A DNA stretch of 8,327 nucleotides, taken from assembly GCA_021647535.1 (NCBI GenBank), contig JAKIUO010000130.1:1-8327 (forward strand), read 5' to 3'. This DNA comes from Hyphomicrobiaceae bacterium. Its GTDB lineage: Bacteria > Pseudomonadota > Alphaproteobacteria > Rhizobiales > JAKIUO01. The notes beneath the pieces are model-generated. The model was not told the origin of the DNA. It saw only the letters and a list, made by a program, of their open reading frames with translations, and did not search any database. A program made the translations under genes and the position numbers. Below are positions 1 to 4,636 of this stretch, piece by piece (positions within the stretch are counted from its first letter, which is position 1; every line of letters starts with the position of its first letter).

Positions 1-238
1 CTTTTTCGGAACAACAGAAAATGCGGTCAAAACGCAGCTATGGATCGCCATCTCGGTTTATGTGCTCATCGCCATCATAAAAAGGAGACTTGATCTGCCT
101 GCTGAGCTCTACACAATTCTGCAAGTGATCAGTGTGACGATTTTCGAAAAAACACCATTGGATCAATTGCTTGCAAACGCGGAGTGCAAAAGCGCGAATT
201 CCGCTTCAGATAACCAGTTGAATCTATTCAATTATTAA
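1..238 (+). CDS. IS4-family transposase, C-terminal fragment (5' part outside window)
   Basis: This is the end of a DDE transposase. The frame is open from base 2 to a TAA at 236-238 and gives 78 residues beginning FFGTTENAVKTQLWIAIS and ending DNQLNLFNY. These are family hallmarks: the block FxGTxENAVKTQxWIA follows the catalytic glutamate region, the short hydrophobic run VYVLIAII comes next, then a conserved LxxLLQxxSVTxFEKxPL segment and the QLNLFxY tail. The catalytic DDE residues and the YREK motif would lie just upstream and are not visible. The reading frame is undamaged here, but activity cannot be judged from the tail alone. Confidence 0.85.
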   Translation, partial: FFGTTENAVKTQLWIAISVYVLIAIIKRRLDLPAELYTILQVISVTIFEKTPLDQLLANAECKSANSASDNQLNLFNY

Positions 239-251
239 CCGGACACTAGTG
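1..251 (+). mobile_element. Right end of an IS4-family insertion sequence (left part outside window)
   Basis: The first 238 bases encode the C-terminus of an IS4-type transposase reading rightwards to its own stop codon, so this is the 3' end of an insertion sequence whose remainder lies left of the window. Just after the stop is the string ccggacactagtgg, which I take as the probable terminal inverted repeat because it sits where IS4-type elements end. The mate repeat and the target-site duplication cannot be seen, so the exact boundary, placed here at about 251, is an estimate. The visible part has no frameshift, so the element may be intact. Confidence 0.75.
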
Positions 252-252
252 G
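239..252. repeat. Candidate terminal inverted repeat of the IS4-family element
   Basis: The sequence ccggacactagtgg begins immediately after the transposase stop and contains the palindrome actagt. Its place, directly 3' of the transposase, fits the right terminal repeat of an IS4-type element. The left copy is outside the window, so this is inferred from position and general resemblance only. Confidence 0.35.
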
Positions 253-254
253 CC

Positions 255-365
255 TTTTATGCGTTTTCCAGTCCGTTAAAGAAGATCAGCAGTCGGTATT
301 TGATCGCCAACTTCATGTTCGGGAAGTTGAAGAATTATCTGCGAGATTTATTCAGGCACACATAA
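255..365 (+). pseudogene. Possible 3' remnant of a gene interrupted by the IS
   Basis: Directly after the presumed IS end a frame is open for 36 codons to a TAA at 363-365. It reads FYAFSSPLKKISSRYLIANF and then continues with a basic, aromatic tail ending LRDLFRHT. It has no start codon near the junction apart from an internal ATG at 315 without a ribosome-binding site. Amino-acid composition and codon choice (atc, gcc, aac, ttc, aag) look more like real coding sequence than random AT-rich DNA. This is what the tail of a gene split by IS insertion would look like. I do not recognise the protein, and a chance open frame of this length is quite possible. Confidence 0.27.
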
Positions 366-478
366 TTATTGGCAATGAGTATTTCACGACGCCATAGCGC
401 ACTATTATGAAGCTTCTTGACGCAAAATTCATCGCTATTCTCACGAAACCATGATATTAGGATTTTATGATATGAGGT

Positions 479-547
479 GCAGGGGATCATCCCCTGCTTC
501 CAGCTGAAAAGCTGCCGCCCGGCGAGCGCTGGCCGCGCCAGCGGCCA
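479..547 (+). promoter_or_regulatory. Structured leader with three successive hairpins upstream of the ykgJ-type gene
   Basis: Three perfect hairpins lie in a row. The first has an 8-bp stem (479-486 with 490-497, loop tca). The second has a 5-bp stem (501-505 with 510-514) closing a GAAA tetraloop. The third has a 7-bp stem (530-536 with 541-547, loop gcca). None is followed by a T-run, so they are not ordinary terminators. They end 14 bases before the Shine-Dalgarno sequence of the cysteine-cluster gene, so in its mRNA they would form a folded 5' leader. Whether they bind a protein or ligand, protect the mRNA, or are cryptic repeat elements cannot be told from the sequence. From 366 to 478 I see no gene and no convincing -35/-10 pair. 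Confidence 0.45.
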
Positions 548-573
548 ATATGACAATAAACGGAGTGAAACCG

Positions 574-1563
574 ATGAGCGATGACAAGAAAAAATCGTTG
601 AAAGACATTGATGATCTGAAAAAAGAAACCATGCTTGAGCACGCCAAGCGTCTGGACGATGAAGACCGCGACCGCCGCGCCGCTGAAGCCGATATGGATA
701 TTGATATTTTTGACGGGGTGCGCTCCGCTGATGGTAATCCCGTGCAGCCCGTCAAGATCAAGGGGTCTGACAGTTTTTGCTTTTCCTGTCACAAGGGGGT
801 GTCGTGCTGGAACGTTTGTTGTCATGGTGCTGATATTACCCTGACACCGTTTGATATATTGCGCCTGTCGAAAGGTCTCGACATCAAGCCTGCCGAATTT
901 CTCAAATTGTTCACCGTGCCTGCCATGTGGCACGGGGCTGATATGCCGGTGGCCAAGCTACGCATGATGGGCAAAGACGGCAGGGGCGCTTGCGTCTTTA
1001 TGGATGAGGAAGAGGGCTGCACAGTCTATGAAAATCGTCCGGTCAATTGCCGCTATTATCCACTTGGGCTGGCCGCCGTCAAAATGAAAGGGGCGAAGGG
1101 GCCGGAAGACTTCTTCTTTCTGGTCAAGGAAGATCACTGCAAGGGCCACGAAGAAGACAAAGAGCTGTCCGTCAAGGATTTTCGCAAGGAGCAGGGCGTT
1201 GAGCCTTATGACGAGCAGAACCGGGGCTGGGTTGAAATTTTGATGAAAATGTCGAGCTGGAAAGTCATGGGGGGGCCTAACGGCACGGTGGTTCCTGAGA
1301 AGACCAAGCAGATGTTTTTCATGGCGACAACTGATATCGAGATGCTCCGTAAATTCGTTTTTGAAAGCAAGTTTTTGCAGACCTATCTGGTTGATCCAGA
1401 GCTTGTCGAGGAGTTGCGCACCGATGATGAATTGCTCTTGAAGCTTGGTTTTGACTGGATGAAAAACGTTCTGTTCAACGATCCAACCATCAAGCTGCGC
1501 CAGGAAGTCCTGAATGATGCCATTGGTCAGGCTCGTGAGAATAATCCGCGCGGTGGGGGTTGA
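574..1563 (+). CDS. YkgJ-family cysteine-cluster protein (long form)
   Basis: This is a 329-aa soluble protein of the YkgJ/UPF0153 family (CxxCxxCC domain), thought to bind zinc or an iron-sulfur centre; no reaction is firmly established for the family. The start at 574 is preferred over the in-frame ATG at 550 because GGAG (562-565) lies 8 nt before it. Residues 1-65 are a charged, probably disordered tail rich in K, D and E. The core holds C69-x2-C72, C78 and the doublet C82-C83, then LTPFDILRL, C140, C149 (EGCTVYENRP), C159 (CRYYPL) and C189 (DHCKGH). This order is the family signature. About 140 residues follow without recognised motifs, ending in a GGG tail, so the protein is longer than the usual 100-250 aa. 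No signal peptide or membrane segment is seen. It is a single-gene unit ended by the terminator at 1595. Confidence 0.88.
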   Translation: MSDDKKKSLKDIDDLKKETMLEHAKRLDDEDRDRRAAEADMDIDIFDGVRSADGNPVQPVKIKGSDSFCFSCHKGVSCWNVCCHGADITLTPFDILRLSKGLDIKPAEFLKLFTVPAMWHGADMPVAKLRMMGKDGRGACVFMDEEEGCTVYENRPVNCRYYPLGLAAVKMKGAKGPEDFFFLVKEDHCKGHEEDKELSVKDFRKEQGVEPYDEQNRGWVEILMKMSSWKVMGGPNGTVVPEKTKQMFFMATTDIEMLRKFVFESKFLQTYLVDPELVEELRTDDELLLKLGFDWMKNVLFNDPTIKLRQEVLNDAIGQARENNPRGGG

Positions 1564-1594
1564 TTAACTTTCGCAGTTCATATCTGAAATTTTG

Positions 1595-1642
1595 GCACGC
1601 CCCGTCCGCCTTGCTTTTAGGCGAGACGGGGCGTGCTTTTTT
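1595..1642 (+). terminator. Strong Rho-independent terminator after the YkgJ-type gene
   Basis: A 12-bp GC-rich outer stem (gcacgccccgtc, 1595-1606, pairing with 1625-1636) continues after a single bulged A at 1624 into a 5-bp inner stem (1607-1611 with 1619-1623). The loop is tgctttt and six Ts follow (1637-1642). It begins 31 bases after the stop codon and should separate this gene from the secreted-protein gene downstream. Confidence 0.92.
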
Positions 1643-1667
1643 ATGAGCACTTTCTATTGCTATTAAA

Positions 1668-1698
1668 GGAAAAGTGGCAATGAACTTGATGTGAGGAG
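1668..1698 (+). promoter_or_regulatory. Four-codon minigene overlapping the next gene's ribosome-binding site
   Basis: An AAAGGA purine run ending at 1670 sits 9 nt before an ATG at 1680, which opens the tiny frame ATG AAC TTG ATG TGA. Its stop codon (1692-1694) overlaps TGAGGAG (1692-1698), the Shine-Dalgarno sequence for the GTG start at 1708. Ribosomes finishing this minigene would stop on the downstream ribosome-binding site, which could couple or hinder initiation there. It may also be chance; no conservation data are available. Confidence 0.25.
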
Positions 1699-1707
1699 TG
1701 CCCGAAA

Positions 1708-2280
1708 GTGCAGAAATATTCGTTTGTCCTGTTTGCCACTATTTTGTGCAGTGCGTTTGTGCTGGGTGCCAATGAACGGGTCAGGGGGGAAGCGACCCCT
1801 GCAGTGATCCAAAAGGTCAAGCTGCATATTCCAGTGACGCTTGACGATAAACGGCGCGCTCTCATCGTTGAAAAGTTGACCGGCATGGAGGGGCAGGGTT
1901 TTATCTATCTTGATCTGTCTATTAATTTCACGGATCGCCCTGAGGGCGGGCAACCTTTTACTGTCCATCTAAACGGCAAGCAGCAAGCGCGCAAAAGTTG
2001 TCCCATCGGCCCCTTGCCTATGGGGGAAGGGGTGAGCTATGAGCTGGGGCCTCTGGCTGCTTATAATCATTTGGTGATGAGCATCTTTACCGGCGGGCGC
2101 ACCGTCTTTCCCTATAATGATGTGGCCTGCGAATATACCGATAGCGGTTCGCTCAACCAGTTTCACATACGCGGCTTTTTTCATGTTCTGAGCAATTCAA
2201 TTCCGACCGCTGTTAGCCTGCAGCTGCGCCCGATTAACCCCCCATTTGATATGGCAAGACGTCTGCTGGCGAGGGAGTGA
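1708..2280 (+). CDS. Predicted secreted protein of unknown function
   Basis: This is a 190-aa protein I do not recognise. The GTG start at 1708 is chosen because GAGGAG lies 9 nt upstream (1693-1698) and the N-terminus then forms a Sec signal peptide: basic MQKY, the hydrophobic stretch SFVLFATILCSAFVLG, and cleavage near residues 20-21 (VLGAN). C14 lacks a lipobox context, so a lipoprotein is unlikely. The mature part is rich in beta-prone segments (VKLHIPVTL, GFIYLDLSINF, PFTVHLNG, AVSLQLRPI). It has exactly two cysteines, C98 and C141, which could form a disulfide in the periplasm. The overall look is a small beta-sandwich periplasmic protein, which is inference. It is cut off from the gene before by a strong terminator and followed by a long non-coding stretch, so it is probably transcribed alone. 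Confidence 0.75.
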   Translation: MQKYSFVLFATILCSAFVLGANERVRGEATPAVIQKVKLHIPVTLDDKRRALIVEKLTGMEGQGFIYLDLSINFTDRPEGGQPFTVHLNGKQQARKSCPIGPLPMGEGVSYELGPLAAYNHLVMSIFTGGRTVFPYNDVACEYTDSGSLNQFHIRGFFHVLSNSIPTAVSLQLRPINPPFDMARRLLARE

Positions 2281-2772
2281 AGTGGGTGAGTGTGGCTGTC
2301 TGATCTGTGTTCGATGGCAATTGTCTGGCGGGCAGCGGGTATAAAGTTAGTCAGAAAACGGGTGATTGTGCTGATCGGGACTTGAGAAGCGGGTTACCAT
2401 CCTGTTGAAAAAATACAGCCTTATAAAAGCGCATTTTTCTAACTTTATGTGACGAAAGAGACTCATTTTTTAAAAATATGAAATTATACAAGGAGTTAGT
2501 TCGTCAATTATTTTCCCTTGATCTGTCAGGTCTGCGACAAAAAGGGAGGAATTGTCCACACAAGCACTATCACTACGAGAATAACTCACTTTATTGGGCT
2601 AGACTTAATCAAATTAGCGTATAAACACGGTCAGGGATTCCGTTCCGGTCTGCTGCGTATTTTGGCATTGATCTAGTTTCCCGAAAAGGTACCCACCCGT
2701 AATTATTGTTTACCTTTTTATAGCTCTCGTCGGTTTCGACGTTTAGAGGTTGTTTGAAGATTCAAGGAGACC
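2281..2772. other. 492-bp AT-rich intergenic region without a convincing gene
   Basis: No gene with a ribosome-binding site is seen on either strand. A 48-codon frame (ATG 2478, stop 2622-2624, beginning MKLYKELVRQLFSLDLSG) exists but has no Shine-Dalgarno sequence at a usable distance. The part from 2400 to 2500 is very AT-rich (attttttaaaaatatgaaat). A TATAAA occurs at 2620-2625 without a good -35 partner. A 5-bp hairpin (cgtcg-gttt-cgacg, 2728-2741) lies just before the ribosome-binding site of the next gene. There is no clear terminator after the secreted-protein gene. The promoter of the next gene must lie here, but I cannot place it. Confidence 0.6.
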
Positions 2773-2775
2773 TTG

Positions 2776-3072
2776 TTGGATAAGGAAGAGCGTGGAAAGA
2801 AGCCATCAGCCCGCAAGCGTGTGCGCAAGCCCCGCAAGGCGACAGGCAGGGTTTCACGGCGTCCACGGCGAACAACAAAAAAGCAGGAAGCCGAAAAAGA
2901 AATTGCGGCTTCAATGAGCCTTGCTTATTTGAGCAAGGCCGACCTGCGCCGTCACATCCATGAAGGACTGAAGCCTTTTCAGCATCTGGCCGACCATGCA
3001 GGTATGCACTTTTTGTCCTACCTGATCGCCATGGCCGTTGAAGAGGCGAGTAGCGACATGGAGAAGAAATAA
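2776..3072 (+). CDS. Small lysine/arginine-rich protein of unknown function
   Basis: This is a 98-aa protein. An in-frame stop at 2755 leaves only two tandem TTG codons (2773 and 2776) as starts before an internal ATG far inside. AAGGAG at 2764-2769 is 6 nt from the second TTG but only 3 nt from the first, so 2776 is preferred. The first 40 or so residues are extremely basic and proline-containing (KKPSARKRVRKPRKA, RRPRRTTKK), like a disordered nucleic-acid-binding tail. The rest (about residue 42 onward) looks like an amphipathic helical domain: LSKADLRRHIHEGLKPF, then a hydrophobic FLSYLIAMAVEEA helix. I do not recognise a family. Binding to DNA, RNA or another polyanion is a guess from charge. 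It converges on the kinase gene 22 bp downstream, with no space for other genes. Confidence 0.68.
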   Translation: MDKEERGKKPSARKRVRKPRKATGRVSRRPRRTTKKQEAEKEIAASMSLAYLSKADLRRHIHEGLKPFQHLADHAGMHFLSYLIAMAVEEASSDMEKK

Positions 3073-3093
3073 AGGCTGCATACGCACGCCATC

Positions 3094-3134
3094 ATCAGGC
3101 GGCATCCCGATTGGGTATCGCCTGATTTCTGTTG
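3094..3134 (+). terminator. Weak terminator-like hairpin at the convergent gene junction
   Basis: A perfect 8-bp stem (atcaggcg at 3094-3101 with cgcctgat at 3119-3126) encloses a 17-nt loop and is followed on the plus strand by ttctgttgg and then four Ts. It would stop transcription of the small basic-protein gene. It lies within the last codons and stop of the oppositely oriented kinase gene. The T-run is poor, so efficiency is doubtful. Confidence 0.3.
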
Positions 3135-4456
3135 GTTTTGCCCGGAAAGTGGCAACTGACACGAGTGCCGATATTGACGGCACTTTTAATATGAAGATGC
3201 CCTTGGTGAAGCTCCATGAGTGAGCGTGAAATGGCAAGGCCAAGGCCGGTGCCGCTATGGCTTTTGGTAAACTGGTTCTCGATCTGCTCGAAGGGTCGCC
3301 CAAGTTTGGCGATTTCACTTTGCGGAATGCCAATGCCATTATCTTCAATGGTGATGGACAGCTTCTCATCTGTTTGCTCAACAAGAATTTTGACATTGCC
3401 GTGTTCAGGCGTGAATTTTATGGCGTTGGACAACAGGTTCAACATGATCTGCTTGAAGGCGCGCCGGTCCAGTTTATGGATGAGCTTTTCGGGGCCCTCA
3501 TAACCAAGCGTAATTCGTTTGTCGCTCGCGGCACCGGAAACAAGGCGCATACATTCATCAAAAATATTGCACAGATCACCGCTTTCCAGATCAAGCTCGA
3601 CCTTGCCCGCTTCAATGCGTGACATATCAAGGATGTCATTGATGACCTGCAGCAGGAAATGACCACTCTGGTAGATATCGTGAGAATATTCTGCATATTT
3701 CTCGATGGTCATATCGCCAAACAGGCCGTGCTGCATAATTTCGGAAAAGCCGATGACCGCATTGAGTGGCGTACGCAGCTCATGGGAAATATTGGCGAGA
3801 AATTCCGATTTTGCATGATTGGCAGCCTCGGCGCGGTTCTTTTCGCGGCCATATTTCTCCGATAATTCAACAAGAATTTGCTTTTGGCGTTCGAGCTCGC
3901 GGCGGCTTTCGCGTAAATCACCGACGGATACACGCAGCTCTTTTTCGTTCTCTATGATTTTTTGCGCACTCTTTTTGAGGACGGTAATATCAGTGCCAAC
4001 ACTGACCAGCCCCCCTTCCAGGGTTTGGCTCTCATTGATGTGCAGCCAGCGTCCATCCGGCATCAGCACTTCAAAGCTGGTGCTGTCGGGCTTCTGGCTA
4101 CTGGGTTTTTCGATGACCGTGGTGCGTATGGGGCGTACGCCCATTTGCATAATTGAGCGGCGCAACATGCCAGAGGCAAGAGACGCATCCACCAGTCCAA
4201 AAAACTCGCGAAAGCGCGCATTGCAGGTGACAAGTCTATTGTCGCAATCCCAGAGGGCGAAGCTGTCAGGCAGGGCTTCAACAGCACTTGCCAATCGGTC
4301 AGCTTCGACCTTTGAGATCGACCCAAGTCTGGTTTTGAGTGGAGGAAGTTGGGCTAGCCACCTTCCCACAAGAAATTTGTTTTGAAATGGCGAAAGGCCA
4401 TTTCCGTCCGCCGTACGCATAACGGCAAATCGGCGGGGCAATTTAGCCCGCACCAT
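3095..4456 (-). CDS. PAS-domain sensor histidine kinase, cytoplasmic
   Basis: This is a 453-aa hybrid-less histidine kinase that would autophosphorylate and pass phosphate to a response regulator. The ATG at 4456 is preceded by GAGGG at 9 nt. There is no membrane segment. Residues 55-160 form a PAS domain (LPDSFALWDCDNRLVTCNAR, then GLVSVGTDITVLKK), residues 160-212 a charged coiled coil, and residues 213-283 the dimerisation domain with H-box SHELRTPLNAVIGFSEIM (phospho-acceptor H225). The ATPase domain has the N-box LNLLSNAIKFT (N344), G1 DNGIGI (372-377), the F-box RPFEQ (387-391) and G2 GTGLGL (402-407). All catalytic motifs are intact. The H-box region resembles PleC/DivJ/PdhS-type alphaproteobacterial kinases, but orthology to any one is not shown. 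No response regulator is nearby. It lies 180 bp downstream of pepN on the same strand and might be co-transcribed or have its own promoter. Confidence 0.93.
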   Translation of the reverse strand: MVRAKLPRRFAVMRTADGNGLSPFQNKFLVGRWLAQLPPLKTRLGSISKVEADRLASAVEALPDSFALWDCDNRLVTCNARFREFFGLVDASLASGMLRRSIMQMGVRPIRTTVIEKPSSQKPDSTSFEVLMPDGRWLHINESQTLEGGLVSVGTDITVLKKSAQKIIENEKELRVSVGDLRESRRELERQKQILVELSEKYGREKNRAEAANHAKSEFLANISHELRTPLNAVIGFSEIMQHGLFGDMTIEKYAEYSHDIYQSGHFLLQVINDILDMSRIEAGKVELDLESGDLCNIFDECMRLVSGAASDKRITLGYEGPEKLIHKLDRRAFKQIMLNLLSNAIKFTPEHGNVKILVEQTDEKLSITIEDNGIGIPQSEIAKLGRPFEQIENQFTKSHSGTGLGLAISRSLMELHQGHLHIKSAVNIGTRVSCHFPGKTNRNQAIPNRDAA

Positions 4457-4494
4457 AGTCTATATCCCTCTAAAGAGTGGCTCGCATGATTATC

Positions 4495-4532
4495 GCAGTA
4501 CTGCAGTTTTGTTGAAGGATTGTATCCTTCAA
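4495..4532 (-). promoter_or_regulatory. Two dyads upstream of the kinase gene (candidate operators)
   Basis: In the 180-bp gap before the kinase gene lie a perfect 10-bp palindrome gcagtactgc (4495-4504) and a perfect 9-bp inverted repeat with a 3-bp spacer, ttgaaggat-tgt-atccttcaa (4512-4532). Neither is followed by a T-run on the minus strand, so they are poor terminators for pepN. The minus strand of the second dyad contains tacaat, which resembles a -10 box, but I find no -35 at 16-18 bp. Operator function is inferred from symmetry and position only. Confidence 0.35.
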
Positions 4533-4636
4533 TAAGGGGCCTTTTGTCGAATCAGTTGGTTAATAGTGAAATTAAAAGGGCGGGTTGTCCACAAGAATGT
4601 CTTACCAAAATGTAAACGGACAGGTTGAGTGTGGTT

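Noticed and set aside
417..440. TTGACG at 417-422 as a -35 box for the YkgJ-type gene
   Set aside because: At 16-18 bp spacing there is no acceptable -10 hexamer; the nearest, tattct, is too close at about 13 bp.
487..933. A 148-codon minus-strand frame over the start of the YkgJ-type gene
   Set aside because: The plus strand encodes the diagnostic cysteine cluster and has a good ribosome-binding site; the opposite frame has neither.
2341..2448. A 10-bp inverted repeat (ataaagttag at 2341-2350 and ctaactttat at 2439-2448)
   Set aside because: It could be the ends of a miniature element, but the arms are short, AT-rich and 88 bp apart, with no flanking duplication, so chance is a fair explanation.
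2478..2624. A 48-codon plus-strand frame in the long intergenic region
   Set aside because: There is no Shine-Dalgarno sequence at a usable distance, the upstream DNA is simply AT-rich, and the peptide is not recognisable. Transcription and conservation data could revive it.
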